64,000 nt of DNA. Source: Pedobacter frigoris (lineage in GTDB: Bacteria; Bacteroidota; Bacteroidia; Sphingobacteriales; Sphingobacteriaceae). Where the stretch lies: positions 248,001-312,000 of the forward strand of contig NZ_SWBQ01000001.1 in assembly GCF_005116445.1 (NCBI RefSeq), written 5' to 3'. The position numbers were made by a program, and so were the translations under genes. The notes under the pieces are model-generated. The model was not told the origin of the DNA. It did no database searches and saw only the letters and a program-made list of their open reading frames with translations. Shown piece after piece: positions 30,129 to 38,678 of this stretch (positions are counted from its first letter, which is position 1; each line of letters starts with the position of its first letter).

Positions 30129-30830
30129 TTATGGCGTTGTTACCGCTACAGGAAGCGTTTTTCCATTGAAGAACTTATGACCGGTCCTTGCAAAATCGGC
30201 TATATATTTGCCCATTTCGAAAGCCATTACCGGCGATTCGTAGCCAGGAAATGCTTGCTCCAGCATCTCAGTTTGTGCAGATCCAAGCGCCAGGCAATTG
30301 ACTTTTATCCCTGTTTCGCCGAGTTCGAAAGCCAGACATTCAGTCATGGTATGCAGTGCTGCTTTACTCGAAGAGTATGCTGCCAGACCCGGAAATTTAA
30401 CACTACCCTGAAAACCGCCCATGCTGCCAATATTTACAATATGTCCGCCACTTTTCATTAAAGGAACCACATTCTTAATCATATTGAAATGTCCCATTAC
30501 GTTACTCTCCAGCATTTGCCACATGTCTGATTCAGTGGTTTCCATAAATGGTTTGTTGACCAGCGAACCTGCATTATTGATCAGGATATCGACCTGTCCA
30601 AGGCGTTCTGTTAAAAATGGGACCAATGCGGTATAGTCATCTTTTACAATGTCAAATTCTACTGGTAATAAAGTGCAATCAGGGTTGATGCCTTTTGCTA
30701 TTTCTAAAAGCTTGCGCAACTTATCAGCCGAACGGGCGATACAAACCACTTTGTTTTCACTGCTCAATGTAAATTCCAATGCAGCTTCAAAACCAATTCC
30801 GCTGCTTGCACCTGTTAATATTATATTCAT
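30129..30830 (-). CDS. Short-chain dehydrogenase/reductase
   Basis: Classical SDR: NAD(P)-binding TGASSGIGFEAA at the N-terminus, NNAG (about 88), catalytic Ser in GSMGG, and YSSSK (Tyr and Lys, about 153-157). The length is 233 residues. It lies 62 bases downstream of the aromatic amino acid hydroxylase gene on the same strand. Since that enzyme needs a pterin cofactor, a pterin-recycling role is possible, but nothing in the sequence proves it. Otherwise the substrate is unknown. Confidence 0.9.
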   Translation of the reverse strand: MNIILTGASSGIGFEAALEFTLSSENKVVCIARSADKLRKLLEIAKGINPDCTLLPVEFDIVKDDYTALVPFLTERLGQVDILINNAGSLVNKPFMETTESDMWQMLESNVMGHFNMIKNVVPLMKSGGHIVNIGSMGGFQGSVKFPGLAAYSSSKAALHTMTECLAFELGETGIKVNCLALGSAQTEMLEQAFPGYESPVMAFEMGKYIADFARTGHKFFNGKTLPVAVTTP

Positions 30831-30860
30831 TTATTTTTTAATTTTAATAAACACCACGTC

Positions 30861-30881
30861 ATCCTGAATTCATTTCAGGAT
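30861..30881. repeat. Small extragenic palindrome CGTCATCCTGAA type
   Basis: ATCCTGA and TCAGGAT arms around a short loop, preceded by CGTC, lie between the hydroxylase and SDR genes. The sequence has the look of a dispersed extragenic repeat; only one such copy is seen here. Confidence 0.45.
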
Positions 30882-30892
30882 CCCGCAATGCA

Positions 30893-32677
30893 CTAATCCT
30901 CTTCGGTAATCAGCTGACTTACCGGATTTGCAATTACATGAAGCCCATCACTAATCAGTTTCTTATGATCAGGTTCTACTCCCGCTTTAAGTTCCAGGTA
31001 AATCTGTACCTCTTTTTCCAGATCAGGATACAATTGTTTATGATGCAGTATTTCTAAAATCTCCAGCGCAGAAAGCCAGTCATAACGATGTTCCGCTTTT
31101 AAAGCACTAAATAGCGCTGGCAGCATTTCGTAACCAGTTTGATTTTCCCTGATCAACCGGACATTTCTATAAATTTCATGAAGTTTCTGGGTCTTCTCAT
31201 CGTATGCGATTTTATGCGTCTGTTTGTTACTTACATGAGTGATTTCTTCATAAGCATCTTTGTCTGCCGCGCCGTTGTATACGGAAAGGATCTTTTCTCC
31301 AACAGCCATGTCATATGTGCCCCATTCCGGCTGGAACAGCACATTGCCATTGCTTTCTTTAACCGTACAATCCTCAAATGTGATCAGCGTAGTTTTTCCA
31401 TTGTGCTGATGGATCTTAGTTATCAGCCCTTTTACGGAGATTCCACTTTCAAAATCAAGTTCTGCTTTGTGCTGCAATTTTATGCCATAAGTCAGCAGTG
31501 CAGAGCCATCCATATCTTCAATTGCAATGGCTATTCCTTTCAATTTACCTACGGGAGATGAGAAACCATCCTTGTGATATAATTTTCCATGTCCTTCCAG
31601 TTGTTTTCCAGCTACAGCCAATGCAGATGGGCCGGTAGTTTTGATAAAAGTAAGCTGATCCTGCTGATCAATTCCCATATCGGTGAAAGTGCCGGTAACC
31701 TGAAGCCCGGAACTATATACCGCAGTTGCCGGATTTTTACATTCAATCGCCTTGATTATACCTTCCGAACCTCCGCGTCTGAAAGCCATTGTATCGGCAA
31801 ACGCCTCGAGAACATCGATCAGGTTCTGGAAAGTTTCGGTAACGAATAACTGAGGTTGAGGCTTAGTAATGTCATATGCATAATTAACCGTATCCAGGTT
31901 ATACCATAATTTTTTAACATCAGCTTTCATGCATGATGAGCTTTCACCTATAGATGAAAGTAAACCGGCACCATAAATTTTAGGATTTTCCAATGTTCCG
32001 ATTAACCCGTATTCTACAGTCCACCAATGCAGCCTGCCCAATAGTGCCATTTCAGAAGGTTCACCCATGTTCTCTGATATCTGCTGTAAGTGCTTTTCGG
32101 CTTTTGCAATTTCCTGCTCAGGCGCATCAACTGCCTCTTTTAAAATAGAGAGGTGACGAATTGCCTCATACAGTTCAAAATCTTTGGAAGAAAACATGGC
32201 CTTTGCACCGATAGATCCAAAATAACTCAGGTAATTGTTGTAATCTGTATCCGCGATAATAGGGGCATGGCCTGCTGATTCATGAATGATATCAGGAGCA
32301 GGCGTATATTCAATGTGGTTGATCTGCCTGATGTCTGCCGCAATAACCAGCACCCTATAAGCCTGGTATTCCATAAATGCAGCAGGAGGGATAAATCCAT
32401 CTACCGTAACAGCACCCCAGCCAATTTTTCCAAGGTTATCATTCATTGTCTGCAAATCAGGGATATATTCGATGCTCAGACCTGCACGCTGCAATCCTTT
32501 GATATAAGGATAGTAAGCTACGTGTTTTAAATAACTATAATTCTGGCGCATTACATATCTCCATACCGCCTGATCTACTGGAGTATATTTTTCATAATGC
32601 TGCTCTACAATAAATTGCCTCAAATGCCTTGGCAGTTTAGCTACTTGTGGATTATTAAAGTCATTAAAATCGCTCAT
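30893..32677 (-). CDS. phhA: Aromatic amino acid (phenylalanine 4-) hydroxylase with long C-terminal extension
   Basis: Iron- and pterin-dependent hydroxylase turning phenylalanine into tyrosine, feeding hppD/hmgA/fahA nearby. The iron site is IIHESAGHAPI (two His, about 131-136) and the Glu in WWTVEYGLIG (about 221). Bacterial enzymes usually end near 270-300 residues, but this one has 594. The first about 320 residues carry the catalytic domain. The last about 270 (from about VYSSGLQVTGTF) are beta-rich, then helical, and not recognised. The long form appears typical of Bacteroidota. The following SDR gene lies in the same direction. Confidence 0.9.
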   Translation of the reverse strand: MSDFNDFNNPQVAKLPRHLRQFIVEQHYEKYTPVDQAVWRYVMRQNYSYLKHVAYYPYIKGLQRAGLSIEYIPDLQTMNDNLGKIGWGAVTVDGFIPPAAFMEYQAYRVLVIAADIRQINHIEYTPAPDIIHESAGHAPIIADTDYNNYLSYFGSIGAKAMFSSKDFELYEAIRHLSILKEAVDAPEQEIAKAEKHLQQISENMGEPSEMALLGRLHWWTVEYGLIGTLENPKIYGAGLLSSIGESSSCMKADVKKLWYNLDTVNYAYDITKPQPQLFVTETFQNLIDVLEAFADTMAFRRGGSEGIIKAIECKNPATAVYSSGLQVTGTFTDMGIDQQDQLTFIKTTGPSALAVAGKQLEGHGKLYHKDGFSSPVGKLKGIAIAIEDMDGSALLTYGIKLQHKAELDFESGISVKGLITKIHQHNGKTTLITFEDCTVKESNGNVLFQPEWGTYDMAVGEKILSVYNGAADKDAYEEITHVSNKQTHKIAYDEKTQKLHEIYRNVRLIRENQTGYEMLPALFSALKAEHRYDWLSALEILEILHHKQLYPDLEKEVQIYLELKAGVEPDHKKLISDGLHVIANPVSQLITEED

Positions 32678-32767
32678 CGTAAGTATCTCTTATTATTAGG
32701 CTAAGTTACCGCAAAACTCAGCTTTAAACAAATAAATGCCGTGCAATAACCTTAAAATGAGATTTAG

Positions 32768-33259
32768 CTAATGATGTTTTTTAACCCTGAAAGTAAAGTG
32801 TTTTTGGAGGAAATAACTGCATAGTGACAATGTAATCGTAATAAAAGCCTGTGATATAGACGGGTAGAAATGCAGACCCTCCACCATATATTTTAGCATC
32901 GCAAAATTTAATCCCAGATTGATACCCATCACCGCCGCATACCTGAACATCTGTACCCTCCCCTTAAGGTTGGACTTGGTAAATATAAGGTATTTGTTTA
33001 ACGTAAAACCCCACAAGAAAGACGCAAATGTGCTGATGACCAGTGCTAAAGAGTGTCCTGTAATGAGCTTAGGTAAAAACGGAAAATCTACCTGTACGTT
33101 TTCCTGGTGTAAGATCCAGTTGTAGGCAATATAATAGGAAATAATGCCGCACAATGCAGTTGAACCACCTGAAACTATATACCTGAAAGTGTGGATCGGC
33201 AACCAGCGTGAAAAGGGCGGATAAAAGAAATCTATAAGTTTGATCAGGGATTTGCGCAT
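32768..33259 (-). CDS. GtrA family membrane protein
   Basis: Small polytopic protein with four predicted TM helices and the GtrA-like start FRYIVSGGSTALCGIISYYI, then WGFTLNKYLIFTKS. GtrA proteins are thought to help move undecaprenyl-phosphate-linked sugars across the inner membrane. The gene starts 5 bases after the stop of the LTA-synthase-like gene, so the two form an operon acting on envelope polymers. Confidence 0.88.
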   Translation of the reverse strand: MRKSLIKLIDFFYPPFSRWLPIHTFRYIVSGGSTALCGIISYYIAYNWILHQENVQVDFPFLPKLITGHSLALVISTFASFLWGFTLNKYLIFTKSNLKGRVQMFRYAAVMGINLGLNFAMLKYMVEGLHFYPSISQAFITITLSLCSYFLQKHFTFRVKKHH

Positions 33260-33264
33260 GAACT

Positions 33265-35193
33265 TTATTCGGCTGTAAGTTTATTGTCGATCATCCGGTT
33301 GTTGTATTGTTGCACAAATGCTTTTAAATACTTCTCCATCTTACCTGCAACTAACGGTTCTTTCTCTAATATGTTGTTTTTAGTCAAACGATCTGTTTTC
33401 AGATTATACAGTGCAATGTTTAGTTTGCCATCATTGACAAGCAAATAATCACCCCGATAAAAGCTAAAATTACCATCGTTGTTGTTCACCACAAAGTTAT
33501 CATTACCTTTTGCAAAAGCATCAAAACCCAGGGCAAAATAAGGCTTGTCGTAATGTAAATAATTCAGTACAGTAGGCATGATGTCGATTTGCTGTACGTT
33601 TTTGTCGGCCTTTCCTTTCAAATCCCCGCCCGGGTAATAAAGCACAATTGGAATAGAGAAATAGCCTGGTGTAGTCTGATATTCCGGGAAATAAGAAACT
33701 GTTGCATGATCTGCGCAAAGCACAAACAGCGTATTTTTGTACCATGGCATAGTTGATGCAGTTTTAAAAAACTTACGCAATGCCATATCTGTATAGCCCA
33801 ATACCTCCTGCACGGGGAGTGGACCTTTTGGGAATTTACCTACGTATTCGTCGGGCAATCTGAAGGGATGGTGCGAGGACAAAGAGAAAAAGCTGGAGAA
33901 AAATGGTTGCTTCAGCGTATTCATGGTTTCTGCCATGTATTGCATAAAAGGATCGTCCCATATGCCCCATGTACCGTCAGAGTCGCCGCTTTTTTTATAT
34001 TCGTTCTGACCAAAATAGTGTTTAATTCCTGCGAGATTGGTATAAGAGGAGAAGCCCATAGACCCATTTGGTGCTCCATGGAAAAATGCGGTTTCATAGC
34101 CTTCATCACTCAATAACTTGGCTATACTGGTGGTTTTGTTGCCAGAATAAACAGAAAGTACAAAGGGTTCCCTGATTGAAGGAATCCCTGAAATTACCGA
34201 AGGCAGCGCATCAATGGATTTCCTGCCATTGGCATAAGTATGGGTAAATGTAAAACTCTGTGATACCAGCGAGTCAATGAAAGGAGTATAGCCCTTATAA
34301 GTCCCCCCTGCAAGGTCGGTATTTAAACTGCCTACATGTTCCTTGCCCAGACTTTCGATGATCAGAAACACAACGTTCAGCTTCTTGAACTTACCTGTGT
34401 CTGCAGGCATGTGTACAGGATTGTATATCGTATTTAATTCTTCCTGACTGTAATAGTTGACTGGCTTTAATTTGGAAGCTTTTAATGTTCTGAAAATACA
34501 GAATGGGGTATTGAGCACAAGGCTCATCTGGTCAGGAGTATCAACAAACTCTCCGGCATTACTCAGCGTAATCGGACGGGTACCAAAACCCCAGCCACCC
34601 CTGATGCCAGTAAGACAAGCAAGCGCGATCACCACCATCAAAGCGGTATGCAATACATATACCGGCCATGTAAACTGAACCGCCGGCTTAATTTTTACGA
34701 GATCATATAACTTTACAAAAGCCCATATAAACACGATAAAAAGCAGCAGTAGGTACCAATAGTCACCTAAAAAATCAATAAAGAGTTTGAATTTGTTCTG
34801 TTCATTGCTAAACTGGCTGAAGACAGTAGCTGTCGTTCTTTTAAGTGTGTATTTAAAGTATGCGAAGTCAGCAAAATTCGCTAAAATCCCAAGGCTGTTT
34901 GAAATGATGAACAACCATTTACAAAATCGCTGATAACCCTCTTTATACCTGAAAGGAAAAGGGATGACATTCATCAGAATAAAGATCAGGTTGATATACA
35001 GCAGGGCCGACAGATCGAATTTCAATCCCCCATACATCATATACAAGTATTTAGGGAAGTTGATGTGTTGAAACAATCCGTGATTAAACAAATAGAAACC
35101 TAAGCGACAAAGAGTATATAAAACCATTACGGTCAGGAAACGATAGGCAAGCGCGACGTAAAGGTTTACTGTTGTGGTTTGTTTTGTTTTCAA
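33265..35193 (-). CDS. LTA synthase-family sulfatase/phosphoethanolamine- or phosphoglycerol-transferase
   Basis: Membrane-anchored alkaline-phosphatase-superfamily enzyme. The first about 200 residues hold five hydrophobic helices, followed by an extracytoplasmic sulfatase domain. Key sites are the metal-binding Glu in VFLIIESLGKEH, the nucleophile region YANGRKSIDALPS, and the metal site VLCADHA. The start codon is TTG. In a Gram-negative this fold modifies lipid A or envelope glycans with phospho-head groups instead of making lipoteichoic acid; the acceptor is unknown. It is the first gene of an operon with GtrA. Confidence 0.9.
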   Translation of the reverse strand: MKTKQTTTVNLYVALAYRFLTVMVLYTLCRLGFYLFNHGLFQHINFPKYLYMMYGGLKFDLSALLYINLIFILMNVIPFPFRYKEGYQRFCKWLFIISNSLGILANFADFAYFKYTLKRTTATVFSQFSNEQNKFKLFIDFLGDYWYLLLLFIVFIWAFVKLYDLVKIKPAVQFTWPVYVLHTALMVVIALACLTGIRGGWGFGTRPITLSNAGEFVDTPDQMSLVLNTPFCIFRTLKASKLKPVNYYSQEELNTIYNPVHMPADTGKFKKLNVVFLIIESLGKEHVGSLNTDLAGGTYKGYTPFIDSLVSQSFTFTHTYANGRKSIDALPSVISGIPSIREPFVLSVYSGNKTTSIAKLLSDEGYETAFFHGAPNGSMGFSSYTNLAGIKHYFGQNEYKKSGDSDGTWGIWDDPFMQYMAETMNTLKQPFFSSFFSLSSHHPFRLPDEYVGKFPKGPLPVQEVLGYTDMALRKFFKTASTMPWYKNTLFVLCADHATVSYFPEYQTTPGYFSIPIVLYYPGGDLKGKADKNVQQIDIMPTVLNYLHYDKPYFALGFDAFAKGNDNFVVNNNDGNFSFYRGDYLLVNDGKLNIALYNLKTDRLTKNNILEKEPLVAGKMEKYLKAFVQQYNNRMIDNKLTAE

Positions 35194-35265
35194 CTGCAGT
35201 GATTTGATGCAGCGAATTTAAGGATTTGCAAATGATTTATTAAAGATATCTTAATATCAGGTATT

Positions 35266-35955
35266 TCACCTTGGAAGTGCTACAAAGTCAGTTACAGAAC
35301 AGTATCTGTAGCCTTTGTGTGGCTGAATACTCACGCCTACAAAATTGAATTTAGAACTTGAATTTAGGATGATTTTTCGATGTCCTAAATCTGAAACGCC
35401 TTTATCCAGCAATAACATACATACATTTCCTAACCCTGTAGGATATCCAAAAGCAAGGTTTTCTCCGAGGGATTTTTTTGGATACATACTATAGATCCTG
35501 TCCTTTACACTTCGCCCGTCCCTGGAAGTATGAGCAGCATAGTTATACTTGTTCATGTCCTTTGCATGCTGCCTGGAAACCCAGCTCAGCGCTTCATCAG
35601 GATACAGCATATCAAGGTTTTTAACCTGTTTCAGATCCCGTTCCAGGCTGATGTAATAATGACTGTTCCTGTCAATTCTCAGCTCCTTATAGTTGCTATA
35701 TTTGGTCATCTGCCTGTTGTATGAATTCGCAAACTCCTGAAAATAGGTATTGAAAAACTTTTCACCATCCAGCCGGGCCAGGTTCATATACATGACAAGG
35801 TCCTTTTCCTCTCCACTAAGATAAGTAGCGGTTTTGGCTGTATTAGCCATCTGTAATTCATCTCTCGACCAGGTATTTCCCTGCAAAGTGTTGTTATCAG
35901 TAGAGGGGGTCAGTAGACCTGCAAACAGTAAAATCAGCAAAGCAAAGGGTTTCAT
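35266..35955 (-). CDS. CAP-domain (SCP/PR-1-like) secreted protein
   Basis: The signal peptide MKPFALLILLFAGLL is followed by a CAP domain: MNLARLDGEKFFNTY, SRQHAKDMNKYNYAAHTSRDGRS, GENLAFGY and GHRKIILNSSS. These include the His and Glu residues of the usual CAP cavity. At 229 residues it has no extra domain. The molecular function of bacterial CAP proteins is mostly unknown. Confidence 0.9.
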   Translation of the reverse strand: MKPFALLILLFAGLLTPSTDNNTLQGNTWSRDELQMANTAKTATYLSGEEKDLVMYMNLARLDGEKFFNTYFQEFANSYNRQMTKYSNYKELRIDRNSHYYISLERDLKQVKNLDMLYPDEALSWVSRQHAKDMNKYNYAAHTSRDGRSVKDRIYSMYPKKSLGENLAFGYPTGLGNVCMLLLDKGVSDLGHRKIILNSSSKFNFVGVSIQPHKGYRYCSVTDFVALPR

Positions 35956-35987
35956 GCCAACTCTTATGCAAAAGCGAGGCCATTTCC

Positions 35988-36878
35988 TTAATGATTCGCT
36001 ATAGAAACATTATAAAGTTCGTACCAGTCCTGATGATCGAGCTCAATATCAAAAGCATTTACCGCATTTTTGATCCTTTGCTCATTGGTAGTTCCTATCA
36101 ATGGCAATGCGCCAAGTTTTACGAGCCATGCAACGGCAAGTGATTCAATATCAGCATTATATTTGATGCTTAGTTCTTCAAGTTTAGCACGTACTTTTGT
36201 CGCTTTCTCATCATTGCCGGTAGCAATTCTGCCTTCTGCAAGAGGGGCATAAGCAAGTGGACGCATATAACGTTGTTTGATATAATCAAGCTGACCATTG
36301 TCGAGTGCTTGTGTACTTAGCAAGTTCAGTTCAATATGATTAGTGACAATGGGTTTGGTCAGAATAGAGGCAAGCAACTGATGCTGAAAAACTGAAAAAT
36401 TGGCTACGCCGATACTTCTGATCTTACCTGAATCTTTGAGTTTTTCCAATGTTAGGGCTGTTTCTTCAAGATTAGAAATGGGATCCAGCTTATCCAGTAA
36501 AAAAATATCCAGGTAATCAGTTCTTAGTTTTCTAAGGGATGATTCTACACTTTTAGTGATGTGTTCAGCGGAAGTATTGTAATGTTTTACCCTAATGTCC
36601 GGATTTTGAGGGTGAGGTACCCTTAGTCCACATTTTGAAAACAATACCACATCTTCTCTTTTAAAAGATCCTTCTTTAAGCAGTTCACCAAACAGTTCTT
36701 CGCATTTGTAAGATCCATAGCTATCACCATGTTCAAATGTATTGATGCCCAATTCGAGGCATAGGTGTACAATCCTTTTTAAAACATTGCCAGCATCTTT
36801 TACTTCATCCCATCTGTAAAAACCGTAAACCGCAGGGGAAACTTTAGGGCCTGCATCCCCCATATATATCTTTTGCAT
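35988..36878 (-). CDS. Aldo/keto reductase (YdhF-like)
   Basis: NADPH-dependent oxidoreductase with the (beta/alpha)8 fold. The catalytic tetrad region is FEHGDSYGSYKCEELFG, the Lys is in LFSKCGLR, and the His position is read from DIFLLDKLDP, where a Lys replaces the usual His of LLHRPDP. SIGVANF and VTNHIELNLL follow. I start at ATG 36878 (MQKIYMGDAG); the frame extends to a TTG at 36932, which is less likely. The substrate is unknown. Confidence 0.88.
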   Translation of the reverse strand: MQKIYMGDAGPKVSPAVYGFYRWDEVKDAGNVLKRIVHLCLELGINTFEHGDSYGSYKCEELFGELLKEGSFKREDVVLFSKCGLRVPHPQNPDIRVKHYNTSAEHITKSVESSLRKLRTDYLDIFLLDKLDPISNLEETALTLEKLKDSGKIRSIGVANFSVFQHQLLASILTKPIVTNHIELNLLSTQALDNGQLDYIKQRYMRPLAYAPLAEGRIATGNDEKATKVRAKLEELSIKYNADIESLAVAWLVKLGALPLIGTTNEQRIKNAVNAFDIELDHQDWYELYNVSIANH

Positions 36879-36932
36879 GTGCTTATCTTCTCTAATTGGG
36901 CTCAATGTCGTTTTTTTTCCTGAATATTTCAA

Positions 36933-37302
36933 AAGAGGTTTGAATTAATCATTGTTGTCCCGTTGTGCATTCTACCTCCTTTCGCTGTGCTTTCGTATAA
37001 CTATAACTAAAATGAAATCATCATATAGTCGCTGTACAACCGTTCGGAAAGCTTTGGCCCTTCCAACCCTTGAGCAACCCTTATGAAGGGATTGTAAAGA
37101 GCTTTTGTAGATGCGAGCACATGTCGAAGGCAGGGCGGACGCATGCTAACTTATAAGATGAAAATCTTCATATAAACAGTTGTAATTGCTTTTGTTAATA
37201 TTATTTTTATTATTAATAAAAAATTTGTTTGTTTATATATTATTTAGAAATTTAATTTAAGTACCATTAAATGTAATCTAATCAACCCTAAATCCCTATT
37301 CA
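36933..37302. other. Unassigned intergenic region of mixed composition
   Basis: About 370 bases without a supported gene. The middle (about 37020-37150) is less AT-rich than usual spacers and includes CCCTTATGAAGGG. The last 130 bases are very AT-rich and probably hold the astacin promoter. No tRNA, known repeat or remnant coding frame was recognised. Confidence 0.4.
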
Positions 37303-38613
37303 ATGAAAAATTTAATCAAAATCTGCATGATGTTGCTGTTATGTGCGACATTCTATGCCTGTAAAAAAAATGTAGAAACTTCTGATCCAGTAGAAAACGG
37401 AGCTATCTCTTCAAGTAAAAAAGGAGATTCACTCATTCACAAATTAACGATTGATGGAAAACTGAATTATATAGTGGAAGTCGACGGTATATACTATTTT
37501 GCCGATGACATCATCATCAGCAAAGAGCAATTTAATACGCTGAAAAAACTTACAGCTGACTTGTCTACACAGGAAAGAAGTACCATTGTACAGGACTTCG
37601 CAGCAACATGGCCGAATTCTAAAGCATATTATCAGTATCCTGATCCAGCGACAATGACTGCTGCCCAGCATACCTCTTTTGTAAACACAATCAATACTGC
37701 ACTCGGTAATATTACTACAGCTACAGGCATCCAGTTTGAAGAAAGAACCACTCAGACTGAATACATGAAATTTGTAAAATCTACCGGCAACAATTCGCCG
37801 CTGGGCTGGCAAAAAAACAGGGTAAATACTGTCAATCTTTACAATTATAACCACATAGGCATTACTATGCATGAAGTTATGCACTCGTTGGGCATCATGC
37901 ACGAGCAATGCAGACCTGACAGAGACCAATATGTGATTGTGTATCTGACAAAAGTCCAGTCAGGATATGAGCATAATTATAACCTGTTTCTAAATTATGG
38001 CGGGCATGGCGCTTTTGACTTTGGCTCAGTGATGCTTTATTCTTCCACCAGTTTTGCTATAAATAACAATCAGCCGCCTATGACCAGGCTGGATGGTTCT
38101 ACATTCGTTGGACAAAGAGCTGCCTTATCTGCCGGTGATATTGCTGGCTTAAAAAGTCTGTATTTCCCGATGGATATAAGCGGGGTTTACAGGGTAACTC
38201 CAGCCAGTATTGCGTCAAAATCTCTGGACATTTATGGCGGCAGCGCGGCTGATGGCACCAGAGTAATTATCTGGACTTCTCATCAGGCTAACAACCAAAG
38301 GTTTCAGTTTACCAAAGTTGAACACGGATATTATCAAATTAAATCCGTACTGGATCCTGCAAAAGTATTAACTGTAAAGAATGCGGCCACCGCCAGCGGA
38401 ACTCAAGTAGAATTGCGGACAAATGCAAACGCCAGTCACCAAAAATTCAAGCTTTACAATGCTGGAAATCTTGGATTTAGTTTTGCACCACTGCATGCTA
38501 CTGGATTGAGACTGGAATTGAGCGGACAAGGTACTGCTGATGGTACTAACATAGTGGTGAGTACTTCCAATACCAGTTCTCAGGCGCAAAAATTTAATCT
38601 GACTAAATTTTAA
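37303..38613 (+). CDS. Astacin-type (M12A) metalloprotease lipoprotein with C-terminal ricin-type lectin domain
   Basis: Secreted zinc protease. The lipoprotein signal ends in lipobox FYAC (residues about 17-20). A propeptide-like region runs to about 85. The astacin zinc motif HEVMHSLGIMHEQ is near 190-202 and the Met-turn is in SVMLYSS. After about residue 290 a ricin-B-like lectin domain carries three repeats, seen as NNQRFQF, SHQKFKLY and QAQKFNL. The protease probably acts on the cell surface and binds glycans through the lectin part. The gene is monocistronic with a terminator. Confidence 0.93.
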   Translation: MKNLIKICMMLLLCATFYACKKNVETSDPVENGAISSSKKGDSLIHKLTIDGKLNYIVEVDGIYYFADDIIISKEQFNTLKKLTADLSTQERSTIVQDFAATWPNSKAYYQYPDPATMTAAQHTSFVNTINTALGNITTATGIQFEERTTQTEYMKFVKSTGNNSPLGWQKNRVNTVNLYNYNHIGITMHEVMHSLGIMHEQCRPDRDQYVIVYLTKVQSGYEHNYNLFLNYGGHGAFDFGSVMLYSSTSFAINNNQPPMTRLDGSTFVGQRAALSAGDIAGLKSLYFPMDISGVYRVTPASIASKSLDIYGGSAADGTRVIIWTSHQANNQRFQFTKVEHGYYQIKSVLDPAKVLTVKNAATASGTQVELRTNANASHQKFKLYNAGNLGFSFAPLHATGLRLELSGQGTADGTNIVVSTSNTSSQAQKFNLTKF

Positions 38614-38621
38614 ATCTATTT

Positions 38622-38662
38622 AAACCTCATGCAAGTTGGTACTTGTAGCATGGGGTTTATTT
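38622..38662 (+). terminator. Terminator after the astacin gene
   Basis: Arms AAACCTCATGC (38622-38632) and GCATGGGGTTT (38648-38658) pair with one wobble, followed by ATTTACTT. Confidence 0.6.
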
Positions 38663-38678
38663 ACTTAAAAATACGATT

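Noticed and set aside
31139..31561. 140-codon plus-strand frame opposite phhA
   Set aside because: Antisense shadow; phhA is conserved over this segment.
37444..37929. 161-codon minus-strand frame opposite the astacin gene
   Set aside because: Shadow of the zinc-protease domain, no start context or domain.
37303..38613. Type IX secretion sorting domain on the astacin protein
   Set aside because: The C-terminus is the last ricin-type repeat, and the N-terminus has a lipobox, so no T9SS tail is visible.
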